A DNA stretch of 31,188 nucleotides from CAVQLX01 sp046727715. GTDB taxonomy: Bacteria; Desulfobacterota; Binatia; DP-6. Positions within the stretch are counted from its first letter, which is position 1. The number at the start of each line of letters is the position of its first letter. Under the pieces are notes generated by a model. That model ran no database searches and was not told the origin of the DNA. It was given only the letters and a program-made list of their open reading frames with translations. Positions 23,191-31,188 of the stretch are shown one piece after another. The stretch lies in NCBI GenBank assembly GCA_046727715.1, contig JBKPDC010000257.1, positions 1 through 31,188 of the forward strand, in the 5' to 3' direction. The position numbers were made by a program, and so were the translations under genes.

Positions 23191-23979
23191 TCAGGCGCCA
23201 TAGGGCGGGAAGCCGGCGACCCCGAGCCCCGCCGTGAGGCCGCCGTCGGCGACGATGGCCGCTCCGGTGATGGCGGACGACTCGTCGCTGGCCAGGAACA
23301 GCGCGACATTGGCGATCTCTTCGGGGCGCAGGCAGCGGCCGATCGCGTGCTCCGCCGCCAGCTGCGCGCGGGGCTTCGGCGCGAGCTGGCCGAGGAGGTC
23401 GAGCATCGGCGTCTCGACCGCGCCCGGGCAGATGCAGTTCGCCCGGATACCTCTGCGCCCGTACTCTGCGGCGACGGTGCGGGTGAGATTGATGACCGCC
23501 GCCTTCGCCGTCGCATACGGCGCCGCCATGATCTCCCCGAAGAGGCCATCGACCGACGAGGTGGTGATGATCGACCCGCCGCCGCGCGCGAGCATCGCGG
23601 GGAGCGCCGCCCGCATGCCGTAGAACACTCCGGTGAGCGCCACCTGCATGGTTCGATCCCACACCGCGGGGTCGATCTCGTGCACGTAGCCACCACCGGT
23701 CCAGACGGCGTTGTTGTGCATGACGTCGAGCCCACCGAAGCGCTCGACGGCGAGCGCGACAGCAGCCTCCAGCTCCGCGAGCACGCCGACGTCCGTCTTG
23801 TGGAATGCCGCGCTCCCGCCCGCCGCCGCGATCTCCGCCACGACGCGCGTCCCGCCGTCGGCGTCGAGGTCCGCGCAGACCACCGCTGCGCCCTCGGCAG
23901 CAAACCGTCGCAGTGTCGCGGCGCCGATCCCCGACGCGCCGCCGGTCACGATCGCCGCCTTCCCCGCGAGTCGTTGCAT
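23191..23979 (-). CDS. Short-chain dehydrogenase/reductase
   Basis: The 262-residue classical SDR has TGGASGIG (12-19), NNAV near 89, the catalytic Ser in TTSSVDG and YATAK (Tyr/Lys), and a C-terminal tail VADGGLTAGLGV. The substrate is unknown; it resembles the broad 2,5-dichloro-diol/3-hydroxyacyl type SDRs. The ATG at 23979 is the first start before the conserved MQRLAGKAAIVTGG. Further upstream frames run into the divergent ferritin-like gene. It is not part of the KS operon, so a role in fatty-acid elongation is not implied. Confidence 0.88.
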   Translation of the reverse strand: MQRLAGKAAIVTGGASGIGAATLRRFAAEGAAVVCADLDADGGTRVVAEIAAAGGSAAFHKTDVGVLAELEAAVALAVERFGGLDVMHNNAVWTGGGYVHEIDPAVWDRTMQVALTGVFYGMRAALPAMLARGGGSIITTSSVDGLFGEIMAAPYATAKAAVINLTRTVAAEYGRRGIRANCICPGAVETPMLDLLGQLAPKPRAQLAAEHAIGRCLRPEEIANVALFLASDESSAITGAAIVADGGLTAGLGVAGFPPYGA

Positions 23980-24120
23980 CGCGCTTGCATAGCGCAGGCG
24001 TCGGGCGTTTGAGAAGGCGGCCCAGGTCGAGCGGGCCCGCGGCGAGCGCCAGGGCTGTCGGTCAACCGGGTCCATTAGACTTGACTTCCCGGGGTGGCGC
24101 TCGCTACGAGCGTCCCGCGC

Positions 24121-24579
24121 ATGGGGATGCTCTCGCGCTGGCTCGGCACCGTCGACGGAGCACGTGACGTCGTCGGCGCTCTCCTCGACGCGTATCGCGC
24201 CGAGGCGGAGCACGCCGCGCGGCTGCGGCAGCACGCGACGCACGCGCGGTATCCGCAGGTGGCCGACGCCTTGCGCCAGCTCGCGATGACGGAGGAGCGC
24301 CATGCGGGGTGGCTGCGCGACCGCATCCTCGAGCTGGGCGGGGGCGTACCGCCGGTCGCCCCGCTGCCGCCCGTCGCGCGCAACCAGTGGGAGCGGGCGG
24401 TGGCGGCCCGCCACGAGGCGCAGCAGAAGCGCCGGCGACTGGTCGAGCTGGCTGCACGTCTGGATCCGGAACGGCCGGCGGAGGTTGCACTGCTCCAGCG
24501 CATCGAGCACGAGGACACGGGGGTGCTCGAGACGTACGAGCACCTGGTGATGCGTTCCGATCCGCACGCACTCGACTGA
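24121..24579 (+). CDS. Ferritin-like/rubrerythrin-type helical protein
   Basis: The 152-residue helical protein has several Glu/His pairs spaced as in ferritin-like four-helix bundles: YRAEAEHAARLRQHA, then MTEERHAGWLRDRI near 55-70, then LLQRIEHEDTGVLETYEH at the end. It may bind a di-iron centre, though I cannot confirm all ligands. It is the only plus-strand gene between 12 and 30 kb. A TTGACT (24081-24086) lies upstream, followed 18 bases later by a weak TACGAG; if used as a promoter, the transcript would be almost leaderless. The ATG at 24121 is preferred over a GTG at 24094; neither has a clear ribosome binding site. Confidence 0.65.
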   Translation: MGMLSRWLGTVDGARDVVGALLDAYRAEAEHAARLRQHATHARYPQVADALRQLAMTEERHAGWLRDRILELGGGVPPVAPLPPVARNQWERAVAARHEAQQKRRRLVELAARLDPERPAEVALLQRIEHEDTGVLETYEHLVMRSDPHALD

Positions 24580-24600
24580 TCGGGTCTGCTGGCCGAAGGG

Positions 24601-25356
24601 TCACGCTGGACGGACGAGCCAGAGGAACACCTCGCGATTCCCCCGCGGCCCCGGGAGCACCGAGTCCGCCTCGCCCCGGACGTCGAGCCCGAGCGCTTCG
24701 GCCGCGCGCCGCACGCGCATGACTGCGGCGGCGCGCACCTCGGGGTCGCGCACGATGCCGCCCTTTCCCACCTGGCCGCGTCCGGCCTCGAACTGCGGCT
24801 TCACCAGGGCGAGGATCGTGCCGCCCGGTCGCAGGATGCCCGTCACCGCCGGCAGCACCAGCGTGAGCGAGATGAAGGAGACGTCCATCGTCGCGAGGTC
24901 CGGCGTCTCCGGCAGCATCCTCGCCGCGAGGTAGCGCGCGTTGGTCCGTTCCAGCACGGCGACGCGTGCGTCCTGCCGCAGCGTCCACGCCAGCTGGCCG
25001 TAGCCGACGTCGACGGCGATCACGCGACGCGCGCCGCGGCGCAGGAGACAGTCGGTGAAGCCGCCAGTCGAGGCCCCGACGTCGAGCGCGACCAGTCCGC
25101 CGACGTCGAGGCCGAACGCGTCGAGGGCGCCTGCGAGCTTCTCCCCGCCGCGACTGACGTACGGCGAGGCCGGCGCGCGCAGCCGCACGTGCGCGTGGGG
25201 CGCGACCAGCGACCCCGGTTTCGTCGCGGGACGCTCCGCGACGAGGACCTCGCCGGCCAGGATGAGGCGCTGGGCGCGCTCGCGGCTGGGCGCGAGCCCG
25301 CGGTCGACGAGGAGGCGGTCGAGCCGCACGCCCGGCCCCGGCACGACGCTGCTCAC
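24601..25356 (-). CDS. tlyA: TlyA-family RNA 2'-O-methyltransferase/hemolysin-like
   Basis: The 251-residue protein begins with an S4 RNA-binding domain (VRLDRLLVDRGLAPSRERA, residues 10-28). An FtsJ-like methyltransferase follows, with ALDVGASTGGFTDCLL (SAM binding, about 89-104), AVDVGYGQL, and MDVSFISL near 155. TlyA methylates ribosomal RNA (16S C1409 and 23S C1920 in mycobacteria). Its GTG start overlaps the TGA of ispA (GTGA), so it ends the xseA-xseB-ispA-tlyA operon. Confidence 0.92.
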   Translation of the reverse strand: MSSVVPGPGVRLDRLLVDRGLAPSRERAQRLILAGEVLVAERPATKPGSLVAPHAHVRLRAPASPYVSRGGEKLAGALDAFGLDVGGLVALDVGASTGGFTDCLLRRGARRVIAVDVGYGQLAWTLRQDARVAVLERTNARYLAARMLPETPDLATMDVSFISLTLVLPAVTGILRPGGTILALVKPQFEAGRGQVGKGGIVRDPEVRAAAVMRVRRAAEALGLDVRGEADSVLPGPRGNREVFLWLVRPA

Positions 25357-26246
25357 CCGGTCCGGGCGAAAATCACCGGCGCATCGAGCTGCGCCACCAC
25401 GAGCCCGGCGATTCCCCGCAGCGGCGCCGCCCGCTCGCCGAGCGGGGCCACGCTCCCGAGTGCGGCGTCCCGGGCCCGCTCTGCGTGCCTGCGGGCGCGC
25501 GCCAGGCCGAGCAGTGCCGGATAGGTCGCCTTGCCGAGCCTCCGGTCGGTGCGGCCGTCGCCGGCCTCGACGGCGTCGGCGATGTCGTCGGCGATCTGGA
25601 AACACAGGCCGAGCTGCTCGCCGTATGCGGTGAGGCGCCGCAGCAACGCGGGAGAGGCGCCGGCCGCGAGCGCCCCGATGCGGACCGCGGCCGTGAACAG
25701 TGCCCCCGTCTTGCGGCGGTGCATCGCGCGCACCTGCGCGAGGGTCGCGCTACGCCCCGTGGCGGCGAGGTCCAGCGCCTGGCCGCCCACCATCCCCGCC
25801 TCGCCGGCCGCCTGCGCCAGCTCGCCGACCGCGGCGAGCGCCCGGCCCGGCGCCACCCCACGCGCCCGCGCCATAAGGCCGAACGCCTCGGTGAGGAGCG
25901 CGTCGCCCACCAGGATGGCCGTGCCCTCGCCGAACATCCGATGGCTCGTGGGCCGGCCGCGGCGCAGGTCGTCGTCGTCCATGGCGGGCAGGTCGTCGTG
26001 CACCAGGGAGTAGGTGTGGACCAGCTCGAGCGCGCATGCGAAGGGCAGGACGGCGCGAACCGATGCGCCGGCCACCTCGCCGGCAGCGAGCGCCAGGATG
26101 GGCCGCAGGCGCTTGCCGCCGCCGAGCAGACTGTAGCGGATCGCCCGCCGCAGGACCGGCCCGCGCGCGGGAAAGCGACGGGCGAGCGCGCGCTCGACCA
26201 GCCGGCGTCGGGCGGCGAGGTAGCGGCGCAGTGCGGGAGCGGTCAC
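25353..26246 (-). CDS. ispA: Farnesyl/geranyl diphosphate synthase
   Basis: The 297-residue polyprenyl synthase has the first aspartate-rich motif DDLPAMDDDDLRRG (84-97), the second motif region QIADDIADAVEAGD near 217, and the GKRLRP isopentenyl-diphosphate binding motif (44-49). The chain-length-determining region before the first motif is HTYSLVH. It condenses IPP with DMAPP/GPP in the cytoplasm, giving farnesyl or geranylgeranyl diphosphate. It sits between xseB and tlyA; the dxs gene usual nearby is absent. The GTG start overlaps the xseB stop. Confidence 0.92.
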   Translation of the reverse strand: MTAPALRRYLAARRRLVERALARRFPARGPVLRRAIRYSLLGGGKRLRPILALAAGEVAGASVRAVLPFACALELVHTYSLVHDDLPAMDDDDLRRGRPTSHRMFGEGTAILVGDALLTEAFGLMARARGVAPGRALAAVGELAQAAGEAGMVGGQALDLAATGRSATLAQVRAMHRRKTGALFTAAVRIGALAAGASPALLRRLTAYGEQLGLCFQIADDIADAVEAGDGRTDRRLGKATYPALLGLARARRHAERARDAALGSVAPLGERAAPLRGIAGLVVAQLDAPVIFARTG

Positions 26247-26512
26247 TTCTCGTCCTCGTCGGCGAGGGGACGGGTGGCGAGCGACCCGTCGGCGGCGCGC
26301 AGCAGCACCTCGACCCGTCGGCTGATGTCGTCGAGCCGCGTTCCCAGCTGACGCACGAGGGCCATGCCGCGCTCGAAAGCGGCCAGCGACTCCTCGAGCG
26401 GGAGCTCCCCCTGCTCGAGCCGTTGCACCAGGCCTTCCAGCTCGGCAAGGGCCTCCTCGAAAGGCCGGTCGTCCCTCAGGGACGCATCCTTTGCCGCATC
26501 CTGGCGCGCCAC
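26243..26512 (-). CDS. xseB: Exodeoxyribonuclease VII small subunit
   Basis: The 89-residue small subunit has the family core FEEALAELEGLVQRLEQGEL followed by PLEESLAAFERGMALVRQ (about 17-53), with coiled-coil helices. It binds the large subunit for bidirectional single-strand DNA degradation. The GTG at 26512 is one base after the xseA stop; the longer frame upstream gives a foreign leader. The last part overlaps ispA by four bases. Confidence 0.9.
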   Translation of the reverse strand: MARQDAAKDASLRDDRPFEEALAELEGLVQRLEQGELPLEESLAAFERGMALVRQLGTRLDDISRRVEVLLRAADGSLATRPLADEDEK

Positions 26513-26513
26513 G

Positions 26514-27863
26514 TCACTGCGGCTCCGTGCGCTCGATGCGACCGAAGGCGCGGCCGCGCGCCAGGACGAGCGCGACGCCCTCACCCGGGTGGAGCGCGGC
26601 GGCGTCGCGGACGATGGGACCGTCGATCGCCCCGTGCCGGACGATGGCGTAGCCGCGCTCGAGACACGCCAGCGGCGAGAGCGCCCCGAGGTGGCGCTCG
26701 GCATGCTCGACGGCGGCACTGGCGGCGCGCAGCCTGGCTGCGACCGCGAGTCCGAGCCGCGCGCGCAATGCCTCCAGGCGTTCCCGTGCACGGGCGGCGG
26801 CCGCCGCCGGTCCCGCCGCCTCGAGGCGACGGGTCAGGGTCCGCAGCTCGCGACGCTCCCACGCCACGCGCCCGACGACCGCACGAATGAGGCGTGCCTC
26901 GAGCTCGCCGACCCGCCCCGACAGGACGTCCACGCGGCGGCGCGGGCTCGGGAGCCGGCGCCCAAGCCCGCGCACCCGCTCGCCCGCCTGGCGGATGCGG
27001 CGGACGAGCGCCGCAGCCAGGGCGTCGCGCAGCCTCGTGACGGCCGCGAGCAGACGGTCGCGCTCCGGGACGACCGCCGCAGCGGCGGCGGTCGGCGTGG
27101 CGGCGCGGTGATCGGCGACCAGATCGGCGATGGTGACATCGGTCTCGTGCCCGACCCCCGACACCACGGGTACGCGGGACGCCGCGATGGCGCGCGCGAC
27201 CACCTCCTCGTTGAACGCCCACAGGTCCTCCAGCGACCCTCCGCCCCGAGCGATGAGCAGGACGTCCACGTTCCCGAGCCGGTTCAGGTCGACGATCCCC
27301 GCGGCGACGTCCACGGCCGCGCCCATCCCCTGCACGCGTGCCGGGCGGACGACGACGCGTGCCGCGGGCCATCGCAGGCGCAGCGTGGTCAGCACGTCGT
27401 GTACCGCGGCGCCCTCGAGCGCCGTCACGATTCCCACCACGCGCGGAACGGGCGGCAGCGGCCGCTTGCGCGCCGCCGCGAAGAGCCCCTCCGCGCCGAG
27501 CCGCGTCTTCAGCTGCTCGAACGCCAGGCGGAGCGCGCCGTAGCCCTGCGGCTCCATCCGCTCGACGACGAGCTGGAGGGAACCGCGTGGCGCGTACAGC
27601 TCGAGCCGTCCCTGCACGACGACGTCGAGGCCGTCGGCCGGCTCGAACGGCAAGGTCTGCGCGGTGCGCCAGAACATCACCGCCGCCAGCTGGCTCGCCT
27701 CGTCCTTCAACCTGAAGTAGATGTGGCGTGCGGCACTGCGACGGACCGACGACAGCTCACCGACCACCCATACCCACCCCACCTCCTCCTCCAAGAGGTC
27801 GCGCACGCCGGCGGTGAGCTCCGTCACCGTGAGGATGCGCGGCCGGCCGTGTGCGCCGAGCAT
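26514..27863 (-). CDS. xseA: Exodeoxyribonuclease VII large subunit
   Basis: The 449-residue large subunit has an N-terminal OB-fold (WVVGELSSVRRSAARHIYFRLKD begins near residue 32), the catalytic domain with GIVTALEGAAVHDVL and IARGGGSLEDLWAFNEE, and GVGHETDVTIADLVADHRA. A long helical coiled-coil region and a terminal LERGYAIV segment follow. It degrades single-stranded DNA with XseB. The ATG at 27863 was chosen; a GTG six codons upstream (27881) lies in the short tandem repeat between it and ctpA. It begins the xseA-xseB-ispA-tlyA operon. Confidence 0.92.
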   Translation of the reverse strand: MLGAHGRPRILTVTELTAGVRDLLEEEVGWVWVVGELSSVRRSAARHIYFRLKDEASQLAAVMFWRTAQTLPFEPADGLDVVVQGRLELYAPRGSLQLVVERMEPQGYGALRLAFEQLKTRLGAEGLFAAARKRPLPPVPRVVGIVTALEGAAVHDVLTTLRLRWPAARVVVRPARVQGMGAAVDVAAGIVDLNRLGNVDVLLIARGGGSLEDLWAFNEEVVARAIAASRVPVVSGVGHETDVTIADLVADHRAATPTAAAAAVVPERDRLLAAVTRLRDALAAALVRRIRQAGERVRGLGRRLPSPRRRVDVLSGRVGELEARLIRAVVGRVAWERRELRTLTRRLEAAGPAAAAARARERLEALRARLGLAVAARLRAASAAVEHAERHLGALSPLACLERGYAIVRHGAIDGPIVRDAAALHPGEGVALVLARGRAFGRIERTEPQ

Positions 27864-27876
27864 CGAGCGCCCGCCG

Positions 27877-27909
27877 CTCACGCGTCGCTCACGCGTCGCT
27901 CACGTGCGG
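27877..27909. repeat. Short tandem repeat, 11-bp unit
   Basis: The unit CTCACGCGTCG occurs at 27877-27887 and again at 27888-27898, with a degenerate third copy (CTCACGTGCGG) after it. It lies between the xseA start and the ctpA stop. Its function is unknown; it may be a local slippage duplication. Confidence 0.7.
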
Positions 27910-27921
27910 ATCATGCGCCGC

Positions 27922-29292
27922 TCACTCGGCGCGCTGGGCGACCGTCGTGCGCTGCACCTGCCCGCTCTTCAGCAGCTCGAAGGCGCGGTCGAGCTGCGGG
28001 TCCTTGCCCAGCTCGCCCTCCTTCACGTCGGCCGCCGCGGCATCGGCCGCGTCGTCGTCGGTCTCCTCCACGTCGACGTTGGCGCCGCTGTCGGTGGCCT
28101 TCTTGTCGCCGCCGGGACGCTCGAGATGCCGCGGCAGATTGGCCTCGCGCAGCAGCGGGCTCGCATCGCCCTTCGCCTGCTGCTTGCCCCTCTGGTCCAT
28201 CACGATGTCCGGCTCGATGCCCTGGGCTTGGATGGAGCGCCCGTTCGGCGTGAAGTACCGCGCCGTGGTGAGGCGCAGCGCGGACGTCTCGTCGAGCGGC
28301 AGGATGGTCTGCACCGATCCCTTGCCGAACGTCTTCGTGCCGAGGACCAGGGCACGCTTGTGGTCCTGGAGCGCGCCCGCCACGATCTCGGATGCGCTGG
28401 CGCTGCCCCCGTTGACCAGCACCACCATGGGGAAGTCGCCCCAGGTGTTGGCCTTGTGGGCGAAATACTTCTGCTTCTGGTTCTCGAGCCGGCCGTCGGT
28501 GTAGACGATCAGGCCCGAGTCGAGGAAGACGTCGGAGATCTTGACCGCCTGCGTGAGCAGCCCGCCGGGGTTGTTGCGCAGGTCGAGGATCACCCCCCTG
28601 AGGCCGCCCGTGTCCTTCTCGAGCTGGCGCAGCGAGCGCTCGACGTCGTCGTCGGAGTGCTCCTGGAACTGGGTCACCCGCAGGTAGCCGTAGCCGCCAG
28701 GGAGCGCGCGCGATTTCACGCTCTGGATCTTGATGATCTCGCGCGTGAGCACGACGTCGAGCAGCTTCTGGGGATGGTCCCGCTTGATCGTGAGCTTCAC
28801 CTTGGTGTTCTTCGGGCCGCGCATCTTCTTGACGGCCTCGACCAGGCTCAAGTCCTTGGTGAACTCGCCATCGATCTTGAGGATGATGTCCTGCGCCTTG
28901 ATGCCAGCGCGGTAGGCGGGCGTGTCTTCGATGGGTGCCACCACCGTGAGCATGCCGTTGCGGTTGGTGATCTCGATCCCGAGCCCACCGAAGCTCCCCT
29001 TGGTCTCGACCTGCAGTTCCTTGTACAGCTCCGGCGTCAGGTAGGCGCTGTGGGGGTCGAGGGAGGCGAGCATGCCGTTGATGGCGCCCTCGACGAGCCG
29101 CTTGGTATCGACGTCCTCGACGTAGTTCTTCTGGATGATGGCGAGGACGTTGGTGAAGGTCTCGAGGTCCTCGTAGGACGTGTTGGGTGCGGCGCCCACG
29201 CGCTCCGCTCCGCGGCCGCCCGACAAGAGGACGGCGAACAGGATCGCCAGGGGAATCGCCAGTGCCAGACCAGTGCGCCGGTTGCCGTTCAT
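27922..29292 (-). CDS. ctpA: C-terminal processing peptidase (S41)
   Basis: The 456-residue protease has an N-terminal signal/anchor (LAIPLAILFAVLLSG, about 11-25), a PDZ-like region near 100-180 (GGLGIEI and AGIKAQDIILKIDG), and the S41 catalytic core. The Ser lies in GGSASASEI (296-303), the Lys in TFGKGS (Lys324), and the fold ends with RYFTPNGRSIQ. A charged Asp/Lys-rich C-terminal tail follows. It cleaves envelope proteins near their C-termini in the periplasm. It starts at an ATG at 29292. Confidence 0.92.
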   Translation of the reverse strand: MNGNRRTGLALAIPLAILFAVLLSGGRGAERVGAAPNTSYEDLETFTNVLAIIQKNYVEDVDTKRLVEGAINGMLASLDPHSAYLTPELYKELQVETKGSFGGLGIEITNRNGMLTVVAPIEDTPAYRAGIKAQDIILKIDGEFTKDLSLVEAVKKMRGPKNTKVKLTIKRDHPQKLLDVVLTREIIKIQSVKSRALPGGYGYLRVTQFQEHSDDDVERSLRQLEKDTGGLRGVILDLRNNPGGLLTQAVKISDVFLDSGLIVYTDGRLENQKQKYFAHKANTWGDFPMVVLVNGGSASASEIVAGALQDHKRALVLGTKTFGKGSVQTILPLDETSALRLTTARYFTPNGRSIQAQGIEPDIVMDQRGKQQAKGDASPLLREANLPRHLERPGGDKKATDSGANVDVEETDDDAADAAAADVKEGELGKDPQLDRAFELLKSGQVQRTTVAQRAE

Positions 29293-29356
29293 GCGCTCCT
29301 CGCGTTGCGGGGGACTATACGCGGCCCGAGGGGATGAGGGAAATCTCCTTCTGCGC

Positions 29357-29905
29357 CTACCCGCCGCTGGCCAGACCCGCCTGCCCCGCCGGGGTCTCCA
29401 GCAAGCGCTCGACCGCCGCGAGCTGGTCCGCCGCCGCCCAGTCCCGTGGGCCGATGATGCGTTCCGCGATGCGCCCCTCCCGGTCGATGAGGAACGACTC
29501 GGGGTAGCCCCACACCTGGTAGCGGTCGCCGACCTGGTGCTCCGGATCGATCAGGACGGGAAAGGTCAGGCCCAGGTCGCGCACGAACGGCTCCACGGCT
29601 GGCTTGCCAGCCTCGTCCTGGCTCACCGCCAAGAGCACGAATCCGCGATCCTTCAGTCGCTGGTACAGCCGCTCCATGGACGGCATCTCCTCGCGGCAGG
29701 GCGGGCACCAGGTGGTCCAGAGGTTCACGAGCACGACCTGGCCCCGCAGGGCGGACAGGCGCACGGCCTGTCCCGCGAGGTCCGGGACCGCAAAGTCGGG
29801 TGCCAGGGAAGGCGTCCGGCGGTGCAGGGCTGCCAGGCCGAGCACCGCAGCCAGCCCGATGGCCGCGGTCGCGAGCCCGATCCTCAGGCCGCGGCGGTCC
29901 GCCAT
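29357..29905 (-). CDS. TlpA/ResA-like thioredoxin
   Basis: The 182-residue membrane-anchored protein has one N-terminal helix (LATAAIGLAAVLGLAAL, 11-27) and a periplasmic thioredoxin domain with WCPPC (Cys67, Cys70), VNLWTTW and GYPESFLID. It reduces periplasmic disulfides, commonly in cytochrome c maturation; which substrate here is unknown. The ATG at 29905 overlaps the end of lgt by 22 bases. Confidence 0.88.
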   Translation of the reverse strand: MADRRGLRIGLATAAIGLAAVLGLAALHRRTPSLAPDFAVPDLAGQAVRLSALRGQVVLVNLWTTWCPPCREEMPSMERLYQRLKDRGFVLLAVSQDEAGKPAVEPFVRDLGLTFPVLIDPEHQVGDRYQVWGYPESFLIDREGRIAERIIGPRDWAAADQLAAVERLLETPAGQAGLASGG

Positions 29906-30651
29906 CGCCGCTGCCCGACCAGCCGCACCGTGCCGAAGGCGATGAGCACGAGGCTGGTGATCTGGGCGGCGGTGAGACCCGCCGTCACGACCGGGTTGAT
30001 GCGCACGAACTCGACCAGGAACCGCGCGCCGGAGGCGAGCACCAGGTACCAGCAGAAGATCGCGCCGTCGGGTTGCGGGGTGCGCCGCCACCGCCAGAGC
30101 AGCACGAAGATCGCAAGGTAGGCGAGCGACTCGTACACCGGCGTGGGATGGACCACCACGCCGGGCGGATAGGGCCAGCCCACCACCGCATGCGGGTAGG
30201 CCATGCCCCAGGGGACCGTGGTGACCGTGCCCCAGTCGCCGTCACCCGAGAGCTGGCAGCCGATGCGGCCGAGGGCCTGCCCGAGCACCAGCGCAGGCGC
30301 CACGGCGTCCGCCCCGCGCCACCAGGGGATGTCGTGCCGCCGGAAGAACAGTGTCATCGCCACGGCACCCCCGACGAGGCCGCCGTAGAAGACGAATCCG
30401 CTGCCCGTGAACAGGAGCCCCACCGGATCGCGCACGAACGCCGGCCAGTCCTCGACCACGAGCCACAGACGCGCACCGACGAGGCTGCCGGCCGCGCACC
30501 ACAGGACCGCGGTGGACGCGAGCTCCTCGTCGTATCCCTTGCGACCGAACTCCCGCCCCAGCACGTGCCCGGCTGCCAGGAAGGCGACGGCGAGCATCAG
30601 GCCGAAGAGGTGGATCGGGATCGGACCGACGTGAAGGTTGTCCGGGATCAT
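29884..30651 (-). CDS. lgt: Prolipoprotein diacylglyceryl transferase
   Basis: The 255-residue polytopic membrane protein has the Lgt signatures: YGGLVGGAV near 89, GRIGCQLSGDGDWG near 128 (phosphatidylglycerol binding; the usual Asn is Cys), HPTPVYES near 166, and a C-terminal GARFLVEFVR near 208. It transfers a diacylglyceryl group to the lipobox cysteine of lipoproteins in the inner membrane. It is divergent from dtd across ~77 bases. Confidence 0.9.
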   Translation of the reverse strand: MIPDNLHVGPIPIHLFGLMLAVAFLAAGHVLGREFGRKGYDEELASTAVLWCAAGSLVGARLWLVVEDWPAFVRDPVGLLFTGSGFVFYGGLVGGAVAMTLFFRRHDIPWWRGADAVAPALVLGQALGRIGCQLSGDGDWGTVTTVPWGMAYPHAVVGWPYPPGVVVHPTPVYESLAYLAIFVLLWRWRRTPQPDGAIFCWYLVLASGARFLVEFVRINPVVTAGLTAAQITSLVLIAFGTVRLVGQRRWRTAAA

Positions 30652-30728
30652 CCGGGCGCGCGAATCCTACCCGACACGACAAGCGCGCGCCACTCGCGCC
30701 TCCGGAACGATCGTGCTTTAAGGCGCGC

Positions 30729-31184
30729 GTGCGAGCCGTGGTGCAGCGCGTGCGCGAGGCACGGGTGACGGTCGACGGCGAGGTGGTCGGCGCCATCGGG
30801 CCCGGCCTCTGCGTGCTCCTCGGGGTCGCAGCGGGTGACTCGCCGAGCGAGGCCGACCTGCTGAGCCGGAAGGTGGTCGGGCTACGCGTCTTCGACGACG
30901 ACGCGGGGCACATGAACCGTGCGCTCGACGAGGTCGGCGGCGCGCTGCTGGTCGTGTCGCAGTTCACGCTGCACGCGGACTGCCGGCGCGGGCGCCGCCC
31001 GGCCTTCGCCGCCGCGGCGCCACCGGCCCAGGCACAGGCGCTCTACGAGCACTTCATCGCCGCCGCCCGGGCGAGCCGCGTGCCGGTCGCGACCGGCCGG
31101 TTCCAGGCGCGCATGGCGCTCAGCCTCGTGAACGACGGGCCGGTGACGATCATTCTCGACACCGCGGAGCTGCGAGCCGCGTGA
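30729..31184 (+). CDS. dtd: D-aminoacyl-tRNA deacylase
   Basis: The 151-residue DTD fold has the signature motifs MRAVVQRVREARVTVDG at the start, SQFTLHADCRRGRRPAF near 77-93 and LVNDGPVTIILDT near 132. It removes D-amino acids (or glycine) from mischarged tRNA. The start is GTG at 30729. The gene ends at the right edge of the window. Confidence 0.93.
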   Translation: MRAVVQRVREARVTVDGEVVGAIGPGLCVLLGVAAGDSPSEADLLSRKVVGLRVFDDDAGHMNRALDEVGGALLVVSQFTLHADCRRGRRPAFAAAAPPAQAQALYEHFIAAARASRVPVATGRFQARMALSLVNDGPVTIILDTAELRAA

Positions 31185-31188
31185 TGGC

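Overview
The window is a very GC-rich bacterial chromosome segment. Gram-negative biology is indicated by an LpxL-type lysophospholipid acyltransferase, and the core block (lgt, a TlpA-like thioredoxin, ctpA, xseA-xseB-ispA-tlyA, rpoZ-dnaJ-sigma32) resembles the order seen in deltaproteobacteria-like lineages. I infer an uncultivated or little-studied lineage of that broad kind (Desulfobacterota, Myxococcota or Binatota-like). The sequence alone does not settle the phylum.

Layout. Positions 1-7.8 kb hold a SAM methyltransferase (+), then a tight minus-strand operon of an acyl-AMP ligase, a ThiH/HydG/NosL-type radical SAM enzyme and a flippase-like membrane protein. Divergent from that operon is a B12-binding radical SAM enzyme (+), and convergent to it an LpxL-like acyltransferase (-). 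Positions 7.9-11.8 kb (+) hold a molybdopterin oxidoreductase, a GntR/MocR regulator that lacks its aminotransferase domain, a 4-TM membrane protein, a 44-residue His-rich membrane peptide, and an AhpD-like protein; the last four overlap end to end. Positions 11.9-17.8 kb (-) are a seven-gene type II fatty acid/polyketide operon: ketosynthase, short KS-like protein, ketoreductase, ACP, second ketosynthase, chain-length-factor-like protein, FabZ-like dehydratase. Positions 17.9-31.2 kb are mostly conserved cell-maintenance genes on the minus strand.

How the genes may work together. The KS operon has ketoreduction and dehydration but no enoyl reductase, so a conjugated polyene acyl chain is the natural prediction, as in aryl polyene, dialkylresorcinol and flexirubin clusters. 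Those clusters also carry AMP ligases, LPLAT-type acyltransferases and methyltransferases, all of which lie at 1-7.8 kb here. The radical SAM lyase next to an AMP ligase recalls the NosL/NosI pair of nosiheptide biosynthesis and could supply an activated aromatic starter. That link is inference; a 4-kb block of apparently unrelated genes separates the two halves.

The most striking non-coding signal is a family of six near-identical 27-nt hairpins (arms of 12 nt, 3-nt loop), all in the first 12 kb. Five lie at stop codons, just before or just after. In all six the pyrimidine loop is on the sense strand of the gene it follows. Two copies are translated as a nine-residue C-terminal tail on unrelated proteins, and one shows a compensatory base-pair change.
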